Assembly (NCBI GenBank): GCA_947846985.1
Contig: CANTUZ010000025.1
Span: 2,664,100-2,728,099, forward strand
From: Fratercula arctica
Lineage: Eukaryota > Chordata > Aves > Charadriiformes > Alcidae
DNA: 64,000 nucleotides
Direction of reading: 5' to 3'
In this document: positions 45,331 to 57,372 of the stretch, one piece after another
Numbering within the stretch: the stretch's first letter is position 1
Layout: each line of letters begins with the position of its first letter
The notes under the pieces: model-generated
Told to the model about the DNA's origin: nothing
Database searches by the model: none
The model's input: the letters and a program-made list of their open reading frames with translations, nothing else
Translations under genes and position numbers: made by a program

Positions 45331-45408
45331 TCGAAGGGTTGAGACAAGAACAGAATCCAACTAGAGCTTGAAAAAACGAATTTGTTAGGTAAATAGTCAC
45401 TGGTCACT

Positions 45409-47463
45409 ATGTTGCTTAGTTTGTTCTCGTGGCTGTGTTATGTAAATTCCTGTGTGTCTTATGCACTCCCTGTGATGATATTTGTTACTTCTGGGAGGGG
45501 GATGAGGATTATCATTTTACTGTCCTGTGCAATATCGGCTTATGATATGATAACATCACTTGTTAGACGGTTATTTTGGGGTGTTTATGTGGTATTGCTG
45601 TCCTGTCCGTACATTGGGCACCACCTCGCAGAATTTATTAATAATTACACCCAGTCTATGGGGGAAACAGGGGGGGACACTTTCCCCAGCTCTTTTGCCT
45701 CCCTTTTCTCCTTTGAGTCAGGTATGACAGCTTTTGAGAATTCTGAATATCCTTGGGATGCTCAAACCAGCATGTTCCTAGTGTTATGTCTGCTGAATGT
45801 GTTCCAGGTCTCGTTTAGGGTTAAATGACTATTTAAGACTACCACCCAGAGATCTGCTCCAAGGCTGGACAGTCAGGGGTGGCATGGCATGTGGGAGAAC
45901 ATGGGCAGGTACTTAGAGAACTTCTCACCTCCAATGGTCTGGGACTTCACCCCTGAACAATTACAGGACCCTGATAGAGTAGTAGAATATCTGAAGGGAA
46001 AATGCTGTGGCTATTCTAGAGAGGCACAACTCACCGCACTGTGCTGGGCCCTGGCTAGTGTCTACCAGGCACTGCTAAGTGCTATGCAGCACCCTCAGGG
46101 GAAAGAGACAGAGACCAGTCTAGCAGGCGCTGCGGCCGCTGCGGCCCCTGTGGCAGGTGCTGATGCAACGGGCACTGCGGCTACTGCGACCCCTGCGACG
46201 GGCACTGCGACCCCTGCGACGGGCACTGCGGCTACTGCAACCCCTGCGATGGGTACTGCGGCTACCACAACCCCTGCGACAGACACTGCGGCTACCGCAA
46301 CCCCTGTGGCAGCCACTGCAGCTACTCCAGCCCCGGTGACAGCCACTGCTGCTGAACCAGGGAACCAACCCGTGCCAGTATCCGTTGCCCCCATACAAAA
46401 GAAGAAGTACACAAAGAAATCAGTTCGCATAGTAAGAGATAACGATGAACCAGGGCCATCACAAGGACAGGAGGAAGAGGCAGAACCAGAGATAATTACC
46501 CGATCCCTATCCCTGAGTGAGCTGCGGGATATGCGAAAAGATTTTAGCTGACTTTCAGGCGAGCACATTGTCACCTGGCTGCTTCGGTGTTGGGATAATG
46601 GGGCCAGTAGCCTGGAATTAGAGGGTAGGGAAGCCAGGCAGTTGGGATCCCTGTCTAGGGAAGGCGGCATTGATAAGGCCATTGGAAAGAAGACCCAAGC
46701 CCTCAGCCTCTGGAAATGACTCCTGTCAGGCGTGAGGGAGAGGTACCCCTTCAGTGAAGATGTTGTATGTCACCCAAGCAAGTGGACCACCATGGAAAGA
46801 GGTATCCAGTACCTGAGAGAATTAGCCATGCGGGAGATGATTTATTATGACTTGGACAACACAGACTTACCCACGGACCCTGATGAGGTGCACTGCACAA
46901 GGCCCATGTGGCGGAAGTTTGTACGGAGTGCACCATCGTCATATGCCAACTCACTGGCAGTAATGGAATGGAAAGGTGAAGAAGGACCAACGGTGGATGA
47001 GGTGGCTGGCCGGCTCTGGCGATATGAAGAAAGCCTCTCTTCCCCCCTTGTCTCAGCTGTGGAGAAACTGTCCCGGAAGGTCCAGCAACTTGAAGAGAAT
47101 ATGTCCTACTCCCCACCTGTACGGGCCAGCATCTCAGCTATTAGGAGCAGGCATTTCCCCACTCAAGAGAGAGAGTACAAAGGGTACACACCACGAGGCA
47201 CCCTGTGGTTCTACCTGCGAGACCATGGAGAGGACATGAGGAAGTGGGATGGACAACCTACTTGGATCCTGTGGACACAGGTACAGGAGTTGCAAGGAAG
47301 GACAACCACAAAAGGAGATCCCTCCAGGAAAAGTGCCGCCCCAGTTTCCAGTGGGCAGTTCCCCAGACAGACCATAAGGCCTGATCTTGCTTCTGATCCT
47401 CTTGAAGGAACCTCCAAGTCGTTTCTGCAAGAAGTGAGTACCGGATACCATGACCAGTATTAG
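45409..47463 (+). pseudogene. gag: gag of ERV copy 2 with three TGA codons
   Basis: Starts at ATG 45409 (MLLSLFSWLCYV), a strongly hydrophobic N-terminus followed by IIILLSCAIS, WGVYVVLLSCPYIG and MFLVLCLLNVFQ. There is no myristoylation glycine at position 2. The frame is maintained to the terminal TAG (47461-47463) but is broken by TGA at 45826-45828, 46549-46551 and 46717-46719; copy 1 has CGA at each site. The Ala/Thr/Pro repeat tract (about 46130-46340) is the longest of the three copies, with a unit of roughly 30 bp coding GTAATATPAT-like decamers. The C-terminus reads GYTPRGTLWFYLRDHG and lacks a CCHC knuckle. Confidence 0.85.
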
Positions 47464-47955
47464 AGGGGCCCTGCCTCCAGCCAGGTGGAGGAAAGGGACA
47501 ACCGGGTTTATTGGACAGTGTGGATTCGATGGCCTGGCACATCAGACCCACAGGAGTATAAGGCTCTAGTGGACACAGGAGCACACTGTACTCTGATACC
47601 ATCGAGCTATAGAGGGGCAGAACCCATTTGTATTTCTGGGGTCACAGGGGGATCCCAAGAGTTGACTGTACTGGAGGCTGAAGTGAGCCTAACTGGCAAT
47701 GAGTGGCAAAAGCATCCCATTGTGACTGGCCCAGAGGCTCCATGCATCCTTGGTATAGATTACCTCAGGAGAGGGTATTTTAAGGACCCAAAAGGGTACC
47801 GGTGGGCCTTTGGCATAGCTGCCTTGGAGACGGAGGAAGTTAAACAGTTGTCTACCTTGCCTGGTCTCTCGGAGGACTCTTCTGTTGTGGGGTTGTTGAG
47901 GGTCGAAGAACAGCAGGTGCCGATTGCTACCACAACGGTGCATCGGCGGCAATAG
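47464..47955 (+). CDS. pro: pro: protease of ERV copy 2, open
   Basis: In frame with gag after TAG. Active site LVDTGAHCTLI, then SGVTGGSQ and ILGIDYL. The frame is open up to the second amber codon (47953-47955). The hairpin after the gag TAG is identical to that of copy 1. Confidence 0.82.
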   Translation, partial: RGPASSQVEERDNRVYWTVWIRWPGTSDPQEYKALVDTGAHCTLIPSSYRGAEPICISGVTGGSQELTVLEAEVSLTGNEWQKHPIVTGPEAPCILGIDYLRRGYFKDPKGYRWAFGIAALETEEVKQLSTLPGLSEDSSVVGLLRVEEQQVPIATTTVHRRQ

Positions 47956-50648
47956 CGCACTAACCGAGACTCTCTGATTCCCATCCATAAGCTGATTCGT
48001 CAACTAGAGGTTCAAGGAGTGATCAGCAAGACTCGCTCGCCTTTTAACAGTCCCATATGGCCGGTGCGAAAATCCAATGGAGAGTGGAGGCTAACTGTAG
48101 ACTATCGTGGCCTGAATGAAGTCACGCCAGCGCTGAGCGCTGCTGTGCCGGACATGCTAGAACTGCAGTATGAACTGGAGTCCAAGGCAGCCAAGTGGTA
48201 TGCCACGATTGATATAGCGAATGCATTTTTCTCAGTCCCTTTGGCAGCAGAGTGCAGGCCACAGTTTGCTTTCACTTGGAGGGGCATCCAGTACACCTGG
48301 AATCGACTGCCCCAGGGGTGGAAGCACAGCCCCACCATTTGCCATGGACTGATCCAGACTGCACTGGAACAGGGTGAAGCTCCAGAACATCTGCAGTACA
48401 TTGATGACATCATTGTATGGGAAACACAGCCGAAGAAGTTTTTGAGAAAGGGGATAAAATAGTCCGAATCCTTCTGAAAGCTGGTTTTGCCATAAAACGA
48501 AGTAAGGTCAAGGGACCTGCACAGGAGATCCAGTTCTTAGGAATAAAATGGCAAGATGGATGCCGCCAAATCCCAATGGATGTGGTCAACAAAATAGCAG
48601 CTATGTCTCCACCAACTAGCAAAAAGGAAACACAAGCTTTCTTAGGCATTGTGGGTTTTTGGAGGATGCATATCCCAGATTACAGTCTGATTGTAAGCCC
48701 TCTGTATCAAGTAACCCGGAAGAAGAAGGATTTTAAATGGGGTCCTGAGCAAGGACAAGCTTTTGAACAAATCAAACAGGAAATAGTCCATGCAGTGGCC
48801 CTGGGGCCAGTCCGGGCAGGACAAGATGTTAAAAATGTACTCTACACCGCAGCCGGGGAGAATGGCCCTACCTGGAGCCTCTGGCAGAAGGCACCAGGGG
48901 AGACCCGAGGTCGACCCCTAGGGTTTTGGAGTCGGGGATACAGAGGATCCGAAGCGCGCTACACTCCAACAGAAAAGGAGATATTGGCAGCATATGAAGG
49001 GGTTCGAGCTGCTTCGGAGGTGGTTGGTACAGAAGCGCAGCTCCTCTTAGCACCTCGACTGCCGGTGCTGGGTTGGATGTTCAAAGAAAGGGTCCCCACC
49101 ACACATCATGCAACTGATGCTACATGGAGTAAGTGGATTGCACTGATCACACAGCGAACTCGAATGGGAAACCCCAGTCGCCCAGGAATTCTGGAAGTGA
49201 TCATGGACTGGCCAGAAGGCAAGGATTTTGGAATGTCACCAGAGGAGGAGGTGACGCGTGCGGAAGAGGCCCCACCATATAATAAACTGCCAGAAAATGA
49301 GAAGCAATATGCCCTGTTCACCGATGGGTCCTGCCGGATTGTGGGAAAGCATCGAAAGTGGAAGGCTGCTGTGTGGAGTCCTACACGACAAGTTGCAGAA
49401 GCCAGTGAAGGACAAGGTGAATCGAGCCAGTTTGCAGAGGTGAAAGCCATTCAGCTGGCTTTGGACATTGCCGAGCGAGAAAAATGGCCAGTACTTTATC
49501 TCTACACTGAGTCATGGATGGTGGCAAATGCTCTGTGGGGGTGGTTACAGCAGTGGAAGCAGGGCAACTGGCAGCGCAGAGGCAAACCCATCTGGGCTGC
49601 TGGACTATGGCAAGATATTGCTGCCCGGATAGAGAATCTGGTTGTGAAAGTACGCCACGTAGATGCCCACGTACCGAAGAATCGGGCCACGGAGGAACAT
49701 CAGAACAACCAGCAGGTGGATCGGGCTGCTAGGATTGAAGTGGCTCAAGTGGATCTGGATTGGCAACGTAAGGGTGAACTATTCATAGCTCGGTGGGCCC
49801 ATGAGACCTCAGGCCACCAAGGAAGAGATGCGACATATAGATGGGCTCGTGACCGAGGGGTGGACTTGACCATGGACACTATTGCACAGGTCATCCATGA
49901 ATGTGAGACATGCGCTGCAATCAAGCAAGCCCAGCGTTTGAAGCCTCTTTGGCATGGAGGACGATGGTTGAAATATAAATATGGGGAGGCCTGGCAGATT
50001 GATTATATCACACTGCCACGAACCCATCAAGGCAAGCGCTATGTGCTCACAATGGTGTAAGCACCCACTGGATGGCTGGAAACATACCCTGTGCCCCATG
50101 CCACTGCCCGGAACACTATCCTGGGCCTTGAAAAGCAAGTCCTGTGGCGACATGGTACCCCAGAGAGAAGTGAGTCAGACAATGGGACTCATTTCCGAAA
50201 CAGCCTCCTAGACACCCGGGCCAAAGAGCATGGCATTGAGTGGGTGTATCACATCCCCTGTCACGCACCAGCCTCTGGGAAGATAGAACGGTACAATGGA
50301 CTGTTAAAAACTACACTGAGAGCAATGGGTGGTGGGACCTTAAAACATTGGGATGCACATTTAGCAAAGGCTACCTGGCTAGTTAATACCAGGGGATCTA
50401 CCAATCGGGCTGGCCCTGCCCAATCAAAACTTCCACATACTGTAGAAGGGGATAAGGTCCCCATAGTGCACATGAAGAATATGTTGGGGAAGACAGTCTG
50501 GGTTAGTCCTGCCTCAGGCAAAGGCAAACCCATCCGTGGGATTGCTTTTGCCCAAGGACCTGGGTGCACTTGGTGGGTAATGCGGCAGGATGGGGAAGTC
50601 CGATGTGTACCTCATGGGGACTTGATTTTGGGTGAGAATAGCCAATGA
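47956..50648 (+). pseudogene. pol: pol of ERV copy 2: frameshift, TAA and RNase H change
   Basis: RT, RNase H and integrase as in copy 1, but damaged. One G is missing from a GGGG run at about 48419-48421, just after the catalytic box (YIDD here, where copy 1 has YTDD). A TAA at 50058-50060 (GAA in copy 1) cuts the integrase core. The RNase H box reads YTESWM, so one catalytic Asp is Glu (codon 49509-49511). The integrase H-x4-H, C-x2-C and the last two residues of D,D-35-E remain readable. It ends GENSQ at 50648. Confidence 0.88.
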
Positions 50649-50932
50649 ATCAAATTGTGTGCAACATTGTCACTGTATGTCCTCGTTACTATAATTGCTA
50701 TCGGCTGTACTGCAGTAAGAATCACCCAAATTAAGGACAGATGGACTTTGATGAAGAATTGAGTAAAGCACAGTGGTGATGGGATCAGAGCTGATGCCCA
50801 GCAACTTCCTCAAGATCTGCATCTTCGGCCCATGGACTGTGTGCATGAGCTACGCCGGGTACACCAGTCACATGTTCCGAAAACTGTAAGATCTGGGCGT
50901 GGCAAAAATGGTATGGAATAAGGGGTGGATAA

Positions 50933-51267
50933 TGTCCTGGTTCCAGCAGGGACAGGGTTAAGTATTCCATGCCATGTGAGCCACGCCCACCCTGAGATTA
51001 AAAGGAGGGAGGGGGCAGGAAGTCGAGTTGGGAGCGGGCTGGCGCGTCCCGGGTCCGGACCGGCGGGGAGCGGCGGTTCCGTAATCGCGTTTGTATATTC
51101 CTCTGTCCGTGTTGTTCTTGTTGTTTTCTTGTTCCCTTTGCTGTTCTGTTAAACTGCCTTTGTCTCAACCCAAGAGTTTTGCCTTTTCTTTTGATCCTTC
51201 CCGTACCGGGAAGTGTTGAGCGAGCGACACGTGGTTCTTTGTTGCCATCTGAGGCCAAACCACGACA
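50933..51267 (+). repeat. 3' LTR of ERV copy 2
   Basis: 335 bp, TGTCCTGGTTCC...CCACGACA, directly after the purine-rich stretch 'aaggggtggataa'. It differs from its 5' partner at scattered positions (for example in the GC-rich middle, 'caggaagtcgagttggg'). Confidence 0.92.
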
Positions 51268-51522
51268 CTGGAGTACTTTGGTCTTGAGCTACTCTGCAAG
51301 TATTAAAAGCAGCTATGCAGAGCATGCAAATTAAGCAGTTCATCTGGAAATGAGCAGATACCCTGGAACTCGGTGCTTGTGTTCTCTTCAGTAAGCTGTC
51401 AACTCAAAAATTGCCAGTCACCTCCACGTGGAGTTTGTGTACTTAAAAAAAACCCCAAATTGTCTGTTCCTACTGAAGATAGACATTTTTCTATGTGCAA
51501 GCAACAAAAACTACTTTGTTTC
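51268..51522. other. 255-bp host spacer between the two opposite proviruses
   Basis: Ordinary-looking intron sequence, not LTR-like, with one partial target duplication at each end (CTGGA for copy 2 on the left, GTTTC for copy 3 on the right). It shows that the two proviruses are separate insertions and not a simple fold-back of one. Confidence 0.75.
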
Positions 51523-51848
51523 TGTCGTGGTTTGGCCTCAGATGGCAACAAAGAACCACGTGTCGCTCGCTCAGTGCTTCCCAGTACGGGAAAGATCAGA
51601 AGAAAAAGGCAAAACTCTTGGGTTGAGACAAAGGCAGTTTAACAGCACACCAAAGGGAACAAGAAAACAACAACACCGACAGAGAAATATACAAACACGA
51701 TTGCAGAACCGCCGATCACCGACCGGACCCAGGATGCACCAGCCCACTCCCAACCCGACTACCTGCCCCCTCCCTCCTTTTAATCTCAGGGTGGGCGTGG
51801 CTCACATGGCATGGAATACTTAACCCTGTCCCTGCCGGAACCAGGACA
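51523..51848 (-). repeat. 3' LTR of ERV copy 3
   Basis: On the + strand it runs from TGTCGTGGTTTGG to GAACCAGGACA. It is preceded (on the - strand) by the same 'aaggggtggataa' purine tract as in copy 2. Confidence 0.9.
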
Positions 51849-52147
51849 TTATCCACCCCTTATTCCATACCATTTTTGCCACGCCCAGATCTTACAGTTT
51901 TCGGAACATGTGACTGGTGTACCCGGCGTAGCTCATGCACACAGTCCATGGGCCGAAGATGCAGATCTTGAGGAAGTTGCTGGGCATCAGCTCTGATCCC
52001 ATCACCACTGTGCTTTACTCAATTCTTCATCAAAGTCCATCTGTCCTTAATTTGGGTGATTATTACTGCAGTACAGCCAATAGCAATTATAGTAACGAGG
52101 ACATACAGTGACAGGGTTACTTAGCAATCAACAACACACAATTTGAT

Positions 52148-54832
52148 TCATTGGCTATTCTCACCCAAAATCAGATCCCCATGAGGTACACATCGGACTT
52201 CCCCATCACCCACCAAGTGCACCCAGGTCCTTGGACAAAAGGAAATCCCACGGATGGGTTTGCATTTGCCTGAGGCAGGACTAACCCAGACTGTCTTCCC
52301 TAACATATTCTTCATGTGCACTACGGGGACCTTATCCCCTTCTACGGTACGTGGAAGTTTTGATTGGGCAGGGCCAGCTCGAGTGGTAGATCCCCTGGTA
52401 TTAACCAGCCAGGTAGCCTTTGCTAAATGTGCATCCCAATGTTTTAAGGTCCCACCACCCATTGCTCTCAGTGTAGTTTTTAACAGTCCATTGTACCGTT
52501 CTATCTTCCCAGAGGCTGGTGCGTGACAGGGGATGTGATACACCCACTCAATGCCATGCTCTTTGGCCCAGGTGTCTAGGAGGCTGTTTCGGAAATGAGT
52601 CCCATTGTCTGACTCACTTCTCTCTGGGGTACCATGTCACCACAGGACTTGCTTTTCAAGGTCCAGGATAGTGTTCCGGGCAGTGGCATGGGGCACAGGG
52701 TATGTTTCCAGCCATCCAGTGGGTGCTTCCACCATTGTGAGCACATGGCGCTTGCCTTGACGGGTTCGTGGCAGTGTGATATAATCAATCTGCCAGGCCT
52801 CCCCATATTTATATTTCAACCATCGTCCTCCATGCCAAAGAGGCTTCAAACGCTGGGCTTGCTTGATTGCAGCGCATGTCTCACATTCATGGATGACCTG
52901 TGCAATAGTGTCCATGGTCAAGTCCACCCCTCAGTCACGAGCCCATCTATATGTCGCATCTCTTCCTTGGTGGCCTGAGGTCTCATGGGCCCACCGAGCT
53001 ATGAATAGTTCACCCTTACGTTGCCAATCCAGATCCACTTGAGCCACTTCAATCCTAGCAGCCCGATCCACCTGCTGGTTGTTCTGATGTTCCTCCGTGG
53101 CCCGATTCTTCGGTACGTGGGCATCTACGTGGCGTACTTTCACAACCAGATTCCCTATCCGGGCAGCAATATCTTGCCATAGTCCAGCAGCCGAGATGGG
53201 TTTGCCTCTGTGCTGCCAGCTGCCCTGCTTCCACTGCTGTAACCACCCCCACAGAGCATTTGCCACCATCCATGAGTCAGTGTAGAGATAAAGTACTGGC
53301 CATTTTTCTCGCTCGGCAATGTCCAAAGCCAGCTGAATGGCTTTCACCTCTGCAAACTGGCTCGATTCACCTTGTCCTTCACTGGCTTCTGCAACTTGTC
53401 GTGTAGGACTCCACACAGCAGCCTTCCACTTTCGATGCTTTCCCACAATCCGGCAGGACCCATCGGTGAACAGGGCATATTGCTTCTCATTTTCTGGCAG
53501 TTTATTATATGGTGGGGCCTCTTCCGCACGCGTCACCTCCTCCTCTGGTGACATTCCAAAATCCTTGCCTTCTGGCCAGTCCATGATCACTTCCAGAATT
53601 CCTGGGCGACTGGGGTTTCCCATTCGAGTTCGCTGTGTGATCAGTGCAATCCACTTACTCCATGTAGCATCAGTTGCGTGATGTGTGGTGGGGACCCTTT
53701 CTTTGAACATCCAACCCAGCACCGGCAGTCGAGGTGCTAAGAGGAGCTGCGCTTCTGTACCAACCACCTCCAAAGCAGCTCGAACCCCTTCATATGTTGC
53801 CAATATCTCCTTTTCTGTTGGAGTGTAGTGGGCTTCGGATCCTCTGTATCCCCGACTCCAAAACCCTGGGGGTCGACCTCGAGTCTCCCCTGGTGCTTTC
53901 TGCCAGAGGCTCCAGGTAGGGCCATTCTCCCCGGCTGCGGTGTAGAGTACATTTTTAACATCTTGTCCTGCCCGGACTGGCCCCAGGGCCACTGCATGGA
54001 CTATTTCCTGTTTGATTTGTTCAAAAGCTTGTCGTTGCTCAGGACCCCATTTAAAATCCTTCTTCTTCCGGGTTACTTGATACAGAGGGCTTACAATCAG
54101 ACTGTAATCTGGGATATGCATCCTCCAAAAACCCACAATGCCTAAGAAAGCTTGTGTTTCCTTTTTGCTAGTTGGTGGAGACATAGCTGCTATTTTGTTG
54201 ACCACATCCATTGGGATTTGGCGGCGTCCATCTTGCCATTTTATTCCTAAGAACTGGATCTCCTGTGCAGGTCCCTTGACCTTACTTCATTTTATGGCAA
54301 AACCAGCTTTCAGAAGGATTCGGACTATTTTATCCCCTTTCTCAAAAACTTCTTCGGCTGTGTTTCCCCATACGATGATGTCATCAGTGTACTGCAGATG
54401 TTCTGGAGCTTCACCCTGTTCCAGTGCAGTCTGGATCAGTCCATGGCAAATGGTGGGGCTGTGTTTCCACCCCTGGGGCAGTCGATTCCAGGTGTACTGG
54501 ATGCCCCTCCAAGTGAAAGCAAACTGTGGCCTGCACTCTGCTGCCAAAGGGACTGAGAAAAATGCATTCGCTATATCAATCGTGGCATACCACTTGGCTG
54601 CCTTGGACTCCAGTTCATACTGCAGTTCTAGCATGTCCGGCACAGCAGCGCTCAGCGCTGGCGTGACTTCATTCAGGCCACGATAGTCTACAGTTAGCCT
54701 CCACTCTCCATTGGATTTTCGCACCGGCCATATGGGACTGTTAAAGGGTGAGCGAGTCTTGCTGATCACTCCTTGAACCTCTAGTTGACGAATCAGCTTA
54801 TGGATGGGAATCAGAGAGTCTCGGTTAGTGCG
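52148..54832 (-). pseudogene. pol: pol of ERV copy 3 with three TGA codons
   Basis: In frame with pro after the amber codon at 54833-54835. RT with TIDIANAFFSVPL and YTDD, RNase H with FTDGSC and YTDSWM, integrase with HETSGH, CETC and the DDE triad. TGA codons at 54287-54289, 52931-52933 and 52637-52639 each correspond to CGA in copy 1. The last 40 codons differ slightly from copies 1 and 2 (ISFCPRTWVHLVGDGEV) through small compensating indels. Confidence 0.88.
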
Positions 54833-55324
54833 CTATTGCCGCCGATGCACCGTTGTGGTAGCAATCGGCACCTGCTGTTCTTCGACCCTCAACAACCCCA
54901 CAACAGAAGAGTCCTCCGAGAGACCAGGCAAGGTGGACAACTGTTTAACTTCCTCTGTCTCCAAGGCAGCTATGCCAAAGGCCCACCGGTACCCTTTTGG
55001 GTCCTTAAAATACCCTCTCCTGAGGTAATCTATACCAAGGATGCATGGAGCCTCTGGGCCAGTCACAATGGGATGCTTTTGCCACTCATTGCCAGTTAGG
55101 CTCACTTCAGCCTCCAGTACAGTCAACTCTTGGGATCCCCCTGTGACCCCAGAAATACAAATGGGTTCTGCCCCTCTATAGCTTGATGGTATTAGGGTGC
55201 ACTGTGCTCCTGTGTCCACTAGAGCCTTATACTCCTGTGGGTCTGATGTGCCAGGCCATCGAATCCACACTGTCCAATAAACCCGGTTGTCCCTTTCCTC
55301 CACCTGGCTGGAGGCAGGGCCCCT
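54833..55324 (-). CDS. pro: pro: protease of ERV copy 3, open
   Basis: LVDTGAQCTLI active site and ILGIDYL block. In frame with both gag and pol, bounded by TAG at 55325-55327 (gag end) and TAG at 54833-54835 (pro end). The same hairpin as in copies 1 and 2 follows the gag TAG. Confidence 0.82.
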   Translation of the reverse strand, partial: RGPASSQVEERDNRVYWTVWIRWPGTSDPQEYKALVDTGAQCTLIPSSYRGAEPICISGVTGGSQELTVLEAEVSLTGNEWQKHPIVTGPEAPCILGIDYLRRGYFKDPKGYRWAFGIAALETEEVKQLSTLPGLSEDSSVVGLLRVEEQQVPIATTTVHRRQ

Positions 55325-57268
55325 CTAATACTGGTCATAGTATCCGGTACTCCCTTCTTGCAGAAATGACTTGGAGGTTCCTTCAAGAGGATCAGAAGCA
55401 AGATCAGGCCTTATGCTCTGTCTGGGCAATGGCCCACTGGAAACTGGGGTGGCACTTTTCCTGGAGGGATCTCCTTTTGTGGTTGTCCTTCCTTGCAACT
55501 CCTGTACCCATGTCCGCAGGATCCAAGTAGGTTGTCCATCCCACTTCCTCATGTCCTCTCCATGGTCTCGCAGGTAGAACCACAGGGTGCCTCGTGGTGT
55601 GTACCCTTTGTACTCTCTCTCTTGAGTGGGGAAACGCCTGCTCCTAATAGCTGAGATGCTGGCCTGTACAGGTGGGGAGTAGGACATATTCTCTTCAAGT
55701 TGCTGAACCTTCCGGGACAGTTTCTCCACAGCTGAGACAAGGGAGGAAGAGAGGCTTTCTTCATATCACCGGAGCCAGCCAGCCACCTCATCCACCGTTG
55801 GTCCCTCTTCACCTTTCCATTCCATTACTGCCAGTGAGTTGGCATATGACGATGGTGCACTCCGTACAAACTTCTGCCACATGGGCCTTGTGCAGTGCAC
55901 CTCATCAGGGTCCGTGGGTAAGTCTGTGTTGTCCAAGTCATAATAAATCATCTCCCGCATGGCTAATTCTCTCAGGTACTGGATACCTCTTTCCATGGTG
56001 GTCCACTTGCTTGGGTGACATACAACATCTTCACTGAAGGGGTACCTCTCCCTCACGCCCGACAGGAGTCGTTTCCAGAGGCTGAGGACTTGGGTCTTCT
56101 TTCCAATGGCCTTATCAATGCCGCCTTCCCTAGACAGGGATCCCAACTGCCTGGCTTCCCTACCCTCTAATTCCAGGCTACTGGCCCCATTATCCCAACA
56201 CCGAAGCAGCCAGGTGACAATGTGCTCGCCTGAAAGTCAGCTGAAATCTTTTCGCATATCCCGCAGCTCACTCAGGGATAGGGATCGGGTAATTATCTCT
56301 GGTTCTGCCTCTTCCTCCTGTCCTTGTGATGGCCCTGGTTCATCATCATCTCTTACTAAGCGAACTGATTTCTTTGTGTACTTCTTCTTTTGTATGTGGG
56401 CAACAGATACTGGCATGGGTTGGTTCCCTGGTTCAGCAGCAGTGGCTGTCACCAGGGTTGGAGTAGCTGCAGTGGCTGCCACAGGGGTTGTGGTAGCCGC
56501 AGTGTCTGTCGCAGGGGTTGTGGCAGCCCCAGTGCCTGTCGCCGCAGCGCCTGTCGGTCTGGTCTCTGTCTCTTTCCCCTGAGGGTGCTGCATAGCACTT
56601 AGCAGTGCCTGGTAGATACTGGCCAGGGCCCAGCACAGTGCGGTGAGTTGTGCCTCTCTAGAATAGCCACAGCATTTTCCCTTCAGATATTCTACTACTC
56701 TATCAGGGTCCTGTAATTGTTCAGGGGTGAAGTCCCAGACCATTGGAGGTGAGAAGTTCTCTAAGTACCTGCCCATGTTCTCCCACATGCCATGCCACCC
56801 CTGACTGTCCAGCCTTGGAGCAGATCTCTGGGTGGTAGTCTTAAATAGTCATTTAACCCTAAACAAGACCTGGAACACATTCAGCAGACATAACACTAGG
56901 AACATGCTGGTTTGAGCATCCCAAGGATATTCAAAATTCTCAAAAGCTGTCATACCTGACCCGAAGGAGAAAAGGGAGGCAAAAGAGCTGGGGAAAGTGT
57001 CCCCCCCTGTTTCCCCCATAGACTGGGTGTAATTATTAATGAATTCTGAGAGGTGGTGCCCAATGTACGGACAGGACAGCAATACCACATAAACGCCCCA
57101 AAGTAACTGTCTAACAAGTGATGTTATCATATCATAAGCCGATATTGCACAGGACAGTAAAATGATAATCCTCATCCCCCTCCCAGAAGTAACAAATATC
57201 ATCACAGGGAGTGCATAAGACACACAGGAATTTACATAACACAGCCATGAGAACAAACTAAGCAACAT
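55325..57268 (-). pseudogene. gag: gag of ERV copy 3 with three TGA codons
   Basis: Starts at ATG 57268 with the same hydrophobic leader (MLLSLFSWLCYV) as copy 2. TGA at 56849-56851 and 56237-56239 are shared with copy 2; TGA at 55766-55768 is private. All are CGA in copy 1. The Ala/Thr/Pro repeat (about 56420-56560) is the shortest of the three. It ends at TAG 55325-55327. Confidence 0.85.
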
Positions 57269-57346
57269 AGTGACCAGTGACTATTTACCTAACAAATTCA
57301 TTTTTTCAAGCTCTAGTTGGATTCTGTCGTTGTCTCAACCCTTCGA

Positions 57347-57364
57347 GCCCCATGTTGGGCGCCA
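57347..57364 (-). promoter_or_regulatory. Primer binding site, tRNA-Lys(1,2) type
   Basis: On the - strand TGGCGCCCAACATGGGGC, one mismatch (ACA for ACG) to the tRNA-Lys1,2 complement, at a CpG. Confidence 0.85.
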
Positions 57365-57372
57365 AAAAGGAC

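Larger units (their letters stand above)
44969..51267 (+). mobile_element. ERV copy 2: full-length env-less provirus, sense to SMARCA2
   Basis: 6.3 kb: LTR, tRNA-Lys primer site, gag, pro, pol, about 285 bp of non-coding sequence with a purine tract (aaggggtgg at about 50920-50928), LTR. The flanks CTAGA (44964-44968) and CTGGA (51268-51272) look like a 5-bp target duplication with one later change. The two LTRs differ at a number of sites, so the insertion is not very recent. Gag and pol are interrupted (see separate entries). No env. Confidence 0.92.
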
